Shown: positions 9,801-16,253 of the stretch, in pieces | How positions within the stretch are numbered: position 1 is the stretch's first letter | Layout of the letters: the number at the start of each line of letters is the position of its first letter | Assembly (NCBI GenBank): GCA_963740945.1 | Contig: CAVUGE010000017.1 | Location: forward strand, 370,681 to 434,680 | Direction: 5' to 3' | From: CAVQBP01 sp963740945 | GTDB taxonomy: Bacteria > Bacteroidota > Ignavibacteria > Ignavibacteriales > Ignavibacteriaceae | DNA length: 64,000 nucleotides | Notes under the pieces: model-generated | Told to the model about the DNA's origin: nothing | Databases searched by the model: none | What the model saw: the letters and a program-made list of their open reading frames with translations, nothing else | Position numbers and translations under genes: made by a program

Positions 9801-10827
9801 TGGTCCTCGTGCTCCTAATGGGAATCTTCAAGATGTTTTTTCCCAAACTAATAATCTGGATTTTAGTACATCCCGCCCATTATGGACTGGAGCAACTATT
9901 GATTTAAATTGGAATGTTAGCTGGGCTATAAATAAAAGAACAAGTCTCACAACGGATACACTCGGTGCTACTTCAATTAGAGATATAAGTTCAACCGGTA
10001 CTATTCAACGCTCTTTTCTTACTCTACCCCCTTTCCTCTTTTTAAGTTCTCTAAAAAGTGGGATTCAACAGGTTCATAAATTAGACCCGGAAGGCAATGA
10101 CCTTTCCGATGCATTTGTACGCGGTTTTGAGTCTCTGCCGATTTTATCAAAACTCGGTCCTCTACAGGATTTTGCTAAATATATTCCTAGACCTAACTGG
10201 ACAATAAATTGGTCCGGGTTGGAATCTTTCTCTTTATTTAAATCTTTTGCCAAAAGTGTCTCTCTTAGTCATGCTTATAAATCAACCTATTCCGAAGGAT
10301 GGAAAATTACTCCGGATGGTTTGAAACAAATTCAAACTCAGAGAATTCAGTACGGTTTCACTCCTTTAGTCGGTTTGAATTTCACTTTCAATGAATTATG
10401 GGGCGGAAATTTAAATGCAAGTATTAAATATTCTACCAGTACAAGCTACGATCTTGGAACAACTACAAAAAATATCAGTGAAACTTATTCAAGAGATATT
10501 GGAGTAACTGCCGGGTATTCAAAATCTGGCTTTGAGTTACCGTTATTTGGAATTTCATTGAAAAATGATATTGAATTCAGTTTTTCTTATACTAGCTCTC
10601 AAAATGCTACAACTATTTATGATATGGTTAATTATAGAGATGGTGGAGTTCCGCAGGATGGCACTACAAGGGTTACTATGGAACCGAGAGTTAAATATAC
10701 AATAAGTTCTAAAGTCACATTATCTATCTTTTTTACCAGGAGTTCCACAACGCCTGAAGGTGCTGCAAGAATTCCTCCTACTACTACTAATGAGGCTGGT
10801 CTTGATGTGCATATTTCTATACAATAA
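3880..10827 (+). CDS. sprA: SprA-type outer-membrane translocon of the type IX secretion system
   Basis: A 2315-aa giant outer-membrane protein. SprA (Sov) forms the very large beta-barrel pore through which T9SS cargo leaves the periplasm. Visible hallmarks are an N-terminal basic stretch and hydrophobic segment (about residues 15-45) serving as export signal, a PSPFF...GLRSR region near residue 165, the conserved YIDDFEGTKRTIPLG motif near residue 915, and thousands of bases of alternating amphipathic beta strands rich in N/S/T/Y/F. The length agrees with family members of 2300-2500 aa. An in-frame TAA directly precedes the TTG start, which overlaps a short leader frame. PorX follows 62 bp downstream, supporting a T9SS context. 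No PorK/L/M/N genes are in the window. Confidence 0.9.
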   Translation: MSHYSFRVHIRNKYIKLFQEIIRIVIGGSLLFYAVINVGFKSASPSPVNRAVWMNVFFQFLTAQHAGLKEVKIPVNIGKDQIKESKPHLSSLSHFNGMRFSQLKSPLDSLNNNHDSAFVRNDSLNLKNDSLAAKKDTLDEMSIDSTARLKYFHPHRNDVPYVTLKQKRPSPFFAQPSLGLRSRTVEIDSSGKNVNIIEKVADQKTKIILTIPLDEYIKMRLALRENEMWQDLGHQYELKSSEKGLQDVIKNITDFEIPLPSVGVLSIFGEPKISLRIGGAVDIHGAWRNETTEGVTASRLGNTHNEPDFRQQVQINVNGTIGDKLNISADWNTERTFQYENQLKIKYTGYEDEIIQSIEAGNVSLQTSPLVGGSEALFGIKANFQMGPFSLTTIASQKKGETKEVSVSGGSTSQQYTLRAYDYSTNHFFVDTTYASTAPGLNLFERYYSNSVPDVDSRYTIKDIEVWKSINTIGRDPSRERQANAYIDLKSLDAGQTYDDIDKSLRVLNDPKPGKSETGRFLLLTKDVDYTVQEETGYITFKTQINDDDIIAVAFRIDWNNIGDPTDDKFFGEFLETANQHSQTTGDSTLVLKLVKPRNLQPQFKEAWKLLMKNFYPLGGRNIKQDGFEFNLAYEVSGQDPITEIGGVKFLQAFGLDKINANGSPTPDNLFDWVPGITILPETGEIIFPVLQPFGNNFPSNLPDSLKFQDIYDTTKTSAQYVKIKDKWEFTGKYSGEATSVYQLGFNVVENSVRVLLNGRELTPGVDYVVDYNSGQLTIRNDAALVPGADLKITFEQNDLFSLASKTLLGARGILNISNKTKLGFSILNLNQQTLSDKVRIGEEPLSNTIYGVDFNTSGDLPFLTKAINKIIPTRQMSSFTLAGEYAYMNPDPNTKKSTIASDNGASIAYIDDFEGTKRTIPLGISYTGWKDLSPPDNLPLLRDTSFQAMMKYKAKSFWFTETSTVNVNDIWPLKQVARSDQLISVMDYVFLPDRSGTYAGYYGPPDVTQKERHWGGIMKLLSSTANNLTDENIEFIDIWMQPTQIPKGAKMLIDLGRISEDVIPNRKLDTEDKPPYNEVINEGEDTGIDGMNDAQEQVYYHSSAQDPAGDDFNFNGQSANFMDYLNINGTEGNAQLTDIGRVPDTEDLNRNGSTDLVNSYFRYEVPLDTTKNKFVAGGGNDNWHLYRIPLKDTASTVGSPSLSDVEYIRLVFTGVDTTIRIRIAEFDLVGNQWQKVLPADTIMAISVKNVEDNPDYYIPPGVQRARDRTQPNENIVQNEQSMDLIIKDLPEGESRDAVKYLYRPLDVFSYSSMKLFIHGDTDTKPGSISYTDKAMGLYTSEVYFRFGSDSNNYYEYRQPVDTGWNEISIPFKDLTAIKQARGDSVNAIVIKEIPGQPGHFYKVKGQPSLTSIRFLDVGITNLNNGFNIGPVSGEIWVNELRVIGADDHPGWAYSLSSSIKLADLLSVNFNMSQSDPNFHKLSDRFGSRIASKNWSTSMQMDVLKLLPFNLPGSNLSINYSHTESVAKPKYYPGTDIEVEAAASIAEQARVDTVSGVNKTADQIRSETQSINVSDSYSASNIKLKVPSSYWLIRDTWNALTFGFNYNKSFNRNPSILSNKAWIWNASLNYGINFSPDYYFYLRDIPVFGVIFSFLTDYQNAKFYFTPQNFNFNLQTKRNKNINITRARANSSSQLIISRDFTAQRGFNFSWRFTEGGLLNLSTNYNVNIYSSLLYLETDQFGNQRSSSQIFSDIFSGAHFGRDYQYQQTFDLKSAPALPSLWDINKYFSLSAGYSASYQWNFDFRQVDLGRSAGFSNRSTVGLTLKLNALTAPLFAHKEEEENTSQSTQSPSPRGRNRNFGENQNERNVVSRPINQFSDTTSKAGTDSLMTADTTSAGKPKKHALKNALLFLESTLQFILFKYETITVNFSNSNTLSKNGILGEGTGLRNFWGFTQNNKNGPSRSFMFGLGGDVGPRAPNGNLQDVFSQTNNLDFSTSRPLWTGATIDLNWNVSWAINKRTSLTTDTLGATSIRDISSTGTIQRSFLTLPPFLFLSSLKSGIQQVHKLDPEGNDLSDAFVRGFESLPILSKLGPLQDFAKYIPRPNWTINWSGLESFSLFKSFAKSVSLSHAYKSTYSEGWKITPDGLKQIQTQRIQYGFTPLVGLNFTFNELWGGNLNASIKYSTSTSYDLGTTTKNISETYSRDIGVTAGYSKSGFELPLFGISLKNDIEFSFSYTSSQNATTIYDMVNYRDGGVPQDGTTRVTMEPRVKYTISSKVTLSIFFTRSSTTPEGAARIPPTTTNEAGLDVHISIQ

Positions 10828-10889
10828 CCTAAATAATAGGTACAACTTAATTTTTTACATATATTTTAATAAATAATTTAATAGCGAAT

Positions 10890-12461
10890 ATGAAATTAAA
10901 AAAAATACTCTGGGTTGATGACGAAATTGAATTACTTAAATCTCATATCATTTTCCTTTCCGAAAAAGGTTTTGATGTTGACACTGTTACTAATGGCGAG
11001 GACGCTATAAGTAACGTAAAAGAAAATACTTATGATTTAATCTTTCTCGATGAAATGATGGCTGGAATGGGAGGACTGGAAACTTTAGGTCAGATTAAAG
11101 AATTTAATCCTAATCTTCCTGTGGTTATGATTACAAAAAATGAAGAAGAATCTCTGATGAATGAAGCAATCGGGGGTAAAATTAGCGATTACCTTACTAA
11201 ACCGGTTAATCCGAGTCAGGTGCTGCTTGTTTGTAAAAAAATTCTTGAAGGAAAAAAAATTTCCGGTGAATATGCAGCAAAAGATTATTTGCATGATTTT
11301 AATCAGATTTCTCAGGCTTTAGTTAATAACCTCGATTTCGCTGAATGGATTGAACTCTATCTAAAAATGGTTAATTGGGATGTTGAATTGGATACGCATC
11401 CTGAAATCGATTTACGCCAAATTTTAATTGACCAGAAAAGGGAAGCTAATAAGGAATTCTCAAAATTTGTTGAAAAAAATTATAAAAACTGGATTACTAA
11501 CGAGGGAGAATCATATACTCCTCTATTAACAACTCAAATAGCCGATAAATATGTTCTGAATAATCTGGAAGATTCGAAAACTTCAGTCTTTTTCTTTGTT
11601 ATTGATTGCCTGCGTCTGGACCAATGGTTGATTATGGAGAAGCAGCTGATTGACTTCTTCAAAATTGAAAAAGAATATTATTTTTCAATTCTTCCTACCG
11701 CTACTCCTTATGCTAGAAATTCTTTATTCAGCGGTTTATATCCCTCCGATATTGAAAAATATTATCCGCAGCTGTGGCAGTCTAATAGCGATGACGATGA
11801 AAAGAGTATGAATAAATATGAAAAAGAGCTTTTCCAGTTGTTGCTTGATAGAAGAAGAATTAAATTAAGAAATGAATTGAAGTATATCAAGATTATTGAT
11901 CCCGAAGTAGGGAGGAACTTTGAACAAAATATTCTTTCATATCAAAACTCTCACTTAACCGCTGTTGTCGTAAATTTTCTTGATATGATCGCTCATGGAA
12001 GGTCCGATTCTGATTTATTAAAAGAAATTGCTCCCGATGAACCCGCATACCGCTCTCTGACTGATAGTTGGTTTAAACATTCTTCACTCCTGGCAACTCT
12101 AAAAACTCTTTCAAGACTCAAGAATGTTAAAATAATTATTACTACAGATCATGGATCTATAAGATCCTTAAGAGGTGCCAAAGTTCTCGGAGACAAAGAA
12201 GCTTCAACCAACTTAAGGTTCAAATACGGAAGAAACCTTAAGGTTGATGACAAACATGCAATATATATAAAGCATCCTTCTGAATATAAGCTGCCGAAAC
12301 GCGGGGTTACTATTAATTATATTATTGCTAAAGAAGATTACTATTTTGTTTATCCTACTGACTATCATAAATATTTAACTTATTATAAAGATACTTTTCA
12401 GCATGGCGGAATTTCTATGGAAGAAATGATTTTGCCTGTGATTACAATGGAACCTAAATAA
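10890..12461 (+). CDS. porX: PorX-type response regulator with PglZ/alkaline-phosphatase domain
   Basis: 523 aa. A receiver domain (residues 3-120) has the acidic pocket DD10-11, the phospho-acceptor Asp54 in LIFLDEMM and Lys109 in LTKPVN. It is followed by a helical linker and a PglZ-type alkaline-phosphatase-fold domain (from about residue 225). That domain carries VIDCLRLDQW, Thr270/Thr272 in PTATPYARN (one the presumed nucleophile), TTDHGS and a C-terminal QHGGISMEEM metal-binding segment. PorX controls T9SS gene expression with sensor PorY in Porphyromonas and hydrolyses signalling nucleotides. Its position directly after sprA fits that role. No DNA-binding domain is present. Confidence 0.9.
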   Translation: MKLKKILWVDDEIELLKSHIIFLSEKGFDVDTVTNGEDAISNVKENTYDLIFLDEMMAGMGGLETLGQIKEFNPNLPVVMITKNEEESLMNEAIGGKISDYLTKPVNPSQVLLVCKKILEGKKISGEYAAKDYLHDFNQISQALVNNLDFAEWIELYLKMVNWDVELDTHPEIDLRQILIDQKREANKEFSKFVEKNYKNWITNEGESYTPLLTTQIADKYVLNNLEDSKTSVFFFVIDCLRLDQWLIMEKQLIDFFKIEKEYYFSILPTATPYARNSLFSGLYPSDIEKYYPQLWQSNSDDDEKSMNKYEKELFQLLLDRRRIKLRNELKYIKIIDPEVGRNFEQNILSYQNSHLTAVVVNFLDMIAHGRSDSDLLKEIAPDEPAYRSLTDSWFKHSSLLATLKTLSRLKNVKIIITTDHGSIRSLRGAKVLGDKEASTNLRFKYGRNLKVDDKHAIYIKHPSEYKLPKRGVTINYIIAKEDYYFVYPTDYHKYLTYYKDTFQHGGISMEEMILPVITMEPK

Positions 12462-12462
12462 A

Positions 12463-12888
12463 TTGGAATCTTTATCACGGCTTATTCAAAATGAAGATGA
12501 CACTGCTGCTCTTGCCCGGGAATTTGCGGCAGAATTAAACGGTGGTGAAATTGTTGTACTTAATGGAGAACTTGGGGCAGGTAAAACCTTTTTTGTTAAA
12601 AAAGCTCTTATATCCTTTGGAATAAGTAATGTAAGCAGCCCCACGTTTGCACTTATAAATGAATATTCCGGCCGGATTAAAGTTTATCACTTTGATTTTT
12701 ACAGAATTACAAACATAAATGAACTTTATGATATTGGTTTTGATGACTATCTGAACGATCCGGATGCTGTTGTTTTTATTGAATGGGGAAATCTGTTCCC
12801 CCGGATACTCCCCCAAAAAAGAATTGAAATAGAAATTAAAGTATTAGATGATTTTAGCCGGGAAATAACCAGAAAAACGAATTGCTAA
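12463..12888 (+). CDS. tsaE: TsaE, ATPase of the tRNA t6A biosynthesis complex
   Basis: 141 aa, the usual size. Walker A is GELGAGKT (residues 35-42), and SSPTFALINEY, YHFDFYR and FIEWGN are family signatures. TsaE works with TsaB and TsaD to make threonylcarbamoyl-adenosine at position 37 of ANN-decoding tRNAs. It starts with TTG one base after the porX stop, so it is almost certainly cotranscribed and translationally coupled with porX. The partner gene tsaB follows, but only after about 1.1 kb of hairpin repeats and a RAYT transposase. Confidence 0.93.
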   Translation: MESLSRLIQNEDDTAALAREFAAELNGGEIVVLNGELGAGKTFFVKKALISFGISNVSSPTFALINEYSGRIKVYHFDFYRITNINELYDIGFDDYLNDPDAVVFIEWGNLFPRILPQKRIEIEIKVLDDFSREITRKTNC

Positions 12889-12915
12889 AATATTTTATTA
12901 TAACTCCGCCGGCCT

Positions 12916-12932
12916 TAACGCCGTTAAGCGTA
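12916..12932. repeat. Degenerate left-type hairpin (acgccgttaagcgt)
   Basis: First and most diverged member of the hairpin array, 28 bp after tsaE. One stem base differs from the consensus ACGCC-GTTA-GGCGT. Confidence 0.6.
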
Positions 12933-12983
12933 AATGAGACAGATTTGATTAATATTATAATAGCTAATGGATTTAATTCCGCA

Positions 12984-13005
12984 ACGCCGTTAGGCGTGAA
13001 ATATT
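12984..13005. repeat. Solo left-type hairpin ACGCC-GTTA-GGCGT plus gaaatatt tail
   Basis: A perfect 5-bp stem with GTTA loop at 12984-12997, followed by the conserved tail tgaaatatt. It is preceded by a stretch (agctaat..atttaattcc) that also precedes the copies at 13203 and 13935. No right-type hairpin follows at the usual distance. Confidence 0.8.
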
Positions 13006-13063
13006 TTAATCAGTGCAATAGGTTTAACTAATATGAAAATAGCCAGTATATTTTATTTTCCTA

Positions 13064-13135
13064 ACGCCGTTAGGCGTGAAATATTATTAACACTCAATGC
13101 CCAAAGAACCAAAAAACACCGTAGGTGTGACATAT
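13064..13135. repeat. Composite hairpin unit 1 (left hairpin 13064, right hairpin 13116)
   Basis: Left hairpin ACGCC-GTTA-GGCGT (13064-13077) and right hairpin ACACC-GTA-GGTGT (13116-13128) are 52 bp apart start to start. A conserved linker joins them (gaaatattattaacac, then ccaaagaacc), and the unit ends in gacatatt. Confidence 0.85.
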
Positions 13136-13202
13136 TTCTTTAATTACAAAAACAATCGACATGCTTGAATAATATAATAAAAGCTAATAAATTAAATTCC
13201 TA

Positions 13203-13275
13203 ACGCCGTTAGGCGTGAAATATTATTAACACATAATGCCCAAAGAACCAAAAAACACCGTAGGTGTGACATATT
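13203..13275. repeat. Composite hairpin unit 2, directly upstream of the transposase
   Basis: Same architecture as unit 1: left hairpin 13203-13216 and right hairpin 13255-13267, spaced 52 bp. It starts 139 bp after unit 1, and the intervening spacer is homologous to that between units 3 and 4. The RAYT start codon follows 33 bp after the right stem. Confidence 0.85.
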
Positions 13276-13300
13276 ACCTAATAAATGAATAGGGGTATCT

Positions 13301-13762
13301 ATGGCAAATACTTATTCACAACTATTAATTCATGTGATTTGTGCCGTACAAGGCAGACAAAACTTAATATCTCCAAAATGGAAGAACGAATTATTTAAAT
13401 ATATAACTGGTATAGTTTCAAACAAAAATCAAAAAATGCTCTGTATAAATGGAGTTGCAGATCATATCCATATCTTAATAGGCTTAAAACCGGATATAGC
13501 GATTTCAGACCTCGTGAGAGATGTAAAAAATAATTCAGCAACCTTTATTAATACTAAGAAATTTATAAGAGGTAAATTTAATTGGCAAAAAGGTTTTGGA
13601 ACCTTCTCATATTCTAATTCACAAAAAGATAAAGTTGTAAAATATATTTTAAATCAAGAAAATCATCATCGTAGGAAAACATTTAAAGAAGAATATATTG
13701 AATTCTTAAAAAAGTTTAATGTTGAGTATAATGAGAAGTATTTATTCGAATGGATCGAATAA
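13301..13762 (+). CDS. IS200/REP-associated tyrosine transposase (Y1_Tnp, RAYT-like)
   Basis: A 153-aa single-strand DNA transposase of the HUH family. The HUH metal-binding motif is HIHIL in GVADHIHILIG (near residue 60). The catalytic tyrosine is probably in the helix KYILNQENHH (near residue 120), and the conserved tail EEYIEFLKKFNVEY follows. AGGGG at 13291-13295 is a good RBS for the ATG. The gene is full length and apparently intact. It is flanked on each side by two composite hairpin units, the usual arrangement for a transposase acting on palindromic REP-type DNA. The insertion separates tsaE and tsaB. Confidence 0.9.
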   Translation: MANTYSQLLIHVICAVQGRQNLISPKWKNELFKYITGIVSNKNQKMLCINGVADHIHILIGLKPDIAISDLVRDVKNNSATFINTKKFIRGKFNWQKGFGTFSYSNSQKDKVVKYILNQENHHRRKTFKEEYIEFLKKFNVEYNEKYLFEWIE

Positions 13763-13791
13763 TCTCACAGTGGCTAATATATTTTTCCTTA

Positions 13792-13866
13792 ACGCCGTTA
13801 GGCGTGAAATATTATTAACACATAATGCCTAAAAGAACAAAAAGAACACCGTGGGTGTGATATATT
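13792..13866. repeat. Composite hairpin unit 3, downstream of the transposase
   Basis: Left hairpin ACGCC-GTTA-GGCGT at 13792-13805 and right hairpin ACACC-GTG-GGTGT at 13846-13858, 54 bp apart. The gaaatattattaacac linker is conserved. It starts 30 bp after the RAYT stop. Confidence 0.85.
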
Positions 13867-13934
13867 GCTCTAAAAAAAATAAAAAATCAACATTCATGAC
13901 TAATATCATAATAGCTAATACATTTAATTCCCTA

Positions 13935-14009
13935 ACGCCGTTAGGCGTGAAATATTATTAACGCTTAATCCCCAAAAGAACAAAGAGAACACCGTAGGTG
14001 TGACATATA
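13935..14009. repeat. Composite hairpin unit 4, abutting tsaB
   Basis: Left hairpin 13935-13948 and right hairpin 13989-14001, 54 bp apart. The unit's tail gacatata runs straight into the tsaB ATG (14010). The only SD-like sequence for tsaB, AGGTG at 13996-14000, lies in the 3' arm of the right hairpin, so folding could mask it. Confidence 0.82.
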
Positions 14010-14690
14010 ATGATTAATAACCCCATACTATCCTTAGAAACTTCCCAGACCCTCTGTAGCACCTGCATTTATTTCTCTGAAAATAAATTCTTCGAAATGA
14101 ATTTCAAACTAAAAAATGCTCACGCCGAAAAACTCTTTGAATCGATAGACTATGTAATAAAATCCGCAGCAATAACAATTAAAGATATTGCCGTCGTTGC
14201 AGTCTCTTCCGGCCCTGGATCATTTACAGGCCTTAGGATTGGAATGTCTGCCGCTAAAGGAATTGCCTTCGGCTTATCCTTACCTATTATCCCTGTCCCA
14301 ACTTTTGAAGCTTTGTCTTTACAGATTTGTAATTATATACCTATAAATACTGAATTTATAATTGCTAATAAAGTTAATATGGAAGAAATATATTATGCGA
14401 AATTAAAAAAAACCTCATCAGGTTATACTTTTTTAGAAGAGTTAAAAGTCCTTAATCACAAAGAAATAAACAATAAAATTGGTAACACTTTGATTTTTGG
14501 AAATGCATCATTAGATTCCGGTAATAATTTACTTCAGATTAGTCAAAGCACGAATATAGATTCACCTAATGCAAAATTCGTCGCTCAGTGGTGTGATTAT
14601 TTTGGTAAGGATAAAATTATATTCAATTATGAATATCTTGAACCAACTTATTTTAAAAATTTTATAATAAAGGAGAGGAAAAATGTTTAA
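14010..14690 (+). CDS. tsaB: TsaB, tRNA t6A biosynthesis dimerisation partner
   Basis: 226 aa with the ASKHA-fold N-terminus ILSLETSQTLCSTC, AHAEKLFESIDYVI, and the family signature SSGPGSFTGLRIGMSAAKGIAF (about residues 67-88). TsaB (YeaZ) is an inactive TsaD paralogue that scaffolds the TsaB-TsaD-TsaE complex making t6A in tRNA. The start codon lies immediately after a REP-like hairpin. The next gene overlaps its end by 8 bp. TsaE sits upstream on the other side of the RAYT array, suggesting the two genes were once contiguous. Confidence 0.92.
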   Translation: MINNPILSLETSQTLCSTCIYFSENKFFEMNFKLKNAHAEKLFESIDYVIKSAAITIKDIAVVAVSSGPGSFTGLRIGMSAAKGIAFGLSLPIIPVPTFEALSLQICNYIPINTEFIIANKVNMEEIYYAKLKKTSSGYTFLEELKVLNHKEINNKIGNTLIFGNASLDSGNNLLQISQSTNIDSPNAKFVAQWCDYFGKDKIIFNYEYLEPTYFKNFIIKERKNV

Positions 14691-15396
14691 GAAAATTATT
14701 TCTCTTTCTATCTTTTTATTTACTGTCGGTTTTGCCCAGACAGATGCCCCTAAAATAGTTGTCCAGCCCGATGAGTATGATTTTGGGACTATAAATCAGG
14801 GAGATAAAGTATCCCATGATTTCGAAATCTTAAATAAAGGAACCGGCGAATTAAGAATTGTAAATGTGCGTGCTTCATGCGGATGTACTGCCGCTACACC
14901 TGCTAAAACTAATCTTCAGCCCGGTGATTCTACAAAATTAACCGTTATTTTTAACTCTACAGGAAAAATGGGAAAACAGAATAAAATCGTTTATGTTAAA
15001 TCTAATGACCCCTTCAATAATGTAATTAATATAAAGTTTACAGGTGATGTCGTTCAGGAAACCCCTGCTTTATCTAATGACCCGAAAATATTCTTCCCCG
15101 AAACAAATCATGATTTTGGAACAGTAGAAGAAGGAAAAGTTGTTAATTATAATTTTGTTATTACCAATAAAGGCAATGCTACTCTGGAAATTCAGGATAT
15201 CAAAACTTCATGTGGCTGTACCGCTGCTCTCCTAAATAATAAATCAATTAAACCTGGTGAAGAAGATTCTATTAAAGTCCAGCTCGATACTAAAAATCAC
15301 ACTGGTAAAATGGTACGGACTGTTACCATTAAGTCTAATGATCCTAAGGAACCATCAAGCACTTTAACTATTTATGCAGATGTTGCAAAAGGATAA
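14683..15396 (+). CDS. Exported DUF1573 tandem-domain protein
   Basis: 237 aa. A cleavable signal peptide is visible (MFKK, hydrophobic ISLSIFLFTVGFA, cleavage near residue 18-20). Two DUF1573 immunoglobulin-like repeats follow, each with a DFGT...G start and an SCGCTAA core (residues 65-71 and again near 168), and each ending in an IKSNDP strand. DUF1573 proteins are common periplasmic or surface proteins of Bacteroidota and relatives, with unknown function. It overlaps tsaB by 8 bp and has an aaggagagg RBS inside tsaB, so it is likely cotranscribed. No T9SS C-terminal sorting domain is apparent. Confidence 0.85.
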   Translation: MFKKIISLSIFLFTVGFAQTDAPKIVVQPDEYDFGTINQGDKVSHDFEILNKGTGELRIVNVRASCGCTAATPAKTNLQPGDSTKLTVIFNSTGKMGKQNKIVYVKSNDPFNNVINIKFTGDVVQETPALSNDPKIFFPETNHDFGTVEEGKVVNYNFVITNKGNATLEIQDIKTSCGCTAALLNNKSIKPGEEDSIKVQLDTKNHTGKMVRTVTIKSNDPKEPSSTLTIYADVAKG

Positions 15397-15402
15397 AATT
15401 TA

Positions 15403-16242
15403 ATGGCCTGGTTTACACGTTCTAAAGAAAATATTTCTCCCGACTCTCAAAAAAAAGATCTTCCCGATGGGCTTTGGGAAAAATGTCCCAGTTGTGGTGA
15501 AATTATTCATAAAAAACAATTGGAATCTAATTTATGGACTTGCTTAAAATGTGGATATCATTTCCGGATTGGCAGTAACGAATATATCGAAATTATTCTC
15601 GATGATGGCTCCTTTAAGGAAATGGATAAAAGAATGAAATCTGCCGATCCCCTGGATTTTACCGATACCAAAAAATATTCTGTTAGAATCCAGGAGACTA
15701 TAAAAAAGTTGGGGCTTAATGATGCTGTTAAGACCGGTACAGGAAAGATAAATAATCTTGAAATTGCTTTTGGTTGTATGGATTTTAAATTTATAGGCGG
15801 TAGTATGGGTTCTGTTGTTGGAGAGAAAATTGCCCGCTTAATCGATAAGGCTTACAAAAGTAAAATACCCCTCATCATTATTTCTGCAAGCGGGGGAGCA
15901 CGTATGATGGAAGGAGCCTTCTCTTTGATGCAAATGGCTAAAACAAGTGCACGCCTGGCACGCCTTGCTGAAGCGAAAATTCCTTATATTTCTGTTCTAA
16001 CTGACCCCACTACGGGTGGAACTACCGCTAGTTATGCTATGCTCGGGGATGTCCACATTGCCGAACCTAAAGCTTTGATCGGGTTTGCTGGCCCAAGAGT
16101 AATTAAACAAACTATCGGTAAAGATTTACCCGAAGGATTTCAAAAATCCGAATTTTTACTTGAACATGGTTTTATAGACATTATTGTACCCCGAAAAGAA
16201 CTTAAAGATACCATATTCAATTTAATTACATTTATGACCTGA
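15403..16242 (+). CDS. accD: Acetyl-CoA carboxylase carboxyltransferase subunit beta
   Basis: 279 aa, normal length. An N-terminal zinc ribbon is formed by Cys28, Cys31, Cys47 and Cys50 (CPSCGE ... CLKCGYH). The crotonase-fold carboxyltransferase domain carries MGSVVGEKI, SASGGARMMEGAFSLMQMAK and PTTGGTTASYAMLGD. AccD with AccA transfers the carboxyl group from carboxybiotin to acetyl-CoA, the first step of fatty-acid synthesis. It starts 7 bp after the DUF1573 gene. Its TGA stop overlaps the GAGG site used by panC. The biotin ligase gene birA lies 1.8 kb downstream. Confidence 0.96.
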   Translation: MAWFTRSKENISPDSQKKDLPDGLWEKCPSCGEIIHKKQLESNLWTCLKCGYHFRIGSNEYIEIILDDGSFKEMDKRMKSADPLDFTDTKKYSVRIQETIKKLGLNDAVKTGTGKINNLEIAFGCMDFKFIGGSMGSVVGEKIARLIDKAYKSKIPLIIISASGGARMMEGAFSLMQMAKTSARLARLAEAKIPYISVLTDPTTGGTTASYAMLGDVHIAEPKALIGFAGPRVIKQTIGKDLPEGFQKSEFLLEHGFIDIIVPRKELKDTIFNLITFMT

Positions 16243-16253
16243 GGCGTTCCATT
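16241..16253 (+). promoter_or_regulatory. GAGG ribosome-binding site and ATT start codon of panC
   Basis: GAGG at 16241-16244 overlaps the accD stop and is six bases before ATT at 16251. Translation from that codon gives MNIITSVKEMQQ, the expected PanC N-terminus. The first in-frame ATG (16278) would remove the first strand, and no ATG, GTG or TTG lies in between. Confidence 0.6.

Larger units (their letters stand above)
12908..14009. mobile_element. RAYT transposase with its array of REP/BIME-like composite hairpins
   Basis: The whole interval between tsaE and tsaB is occupied by hairpin repeats (two solo left hairpins and four composite units) plus one transposase gene. The units form two pairs with about 140-bp periodicity, one pair upstream (13064, 13203) and one downstream (13792, 13935) of the gene. 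All are in the same orientation. Confidence 0.75.

Noticed and set aside
12984..14001. CRISPR array
   Set aside because: Repeats are hairpins with homologous, not unique, spacers of unequal length, and there are no cas genes. A transposase sits in the middle.
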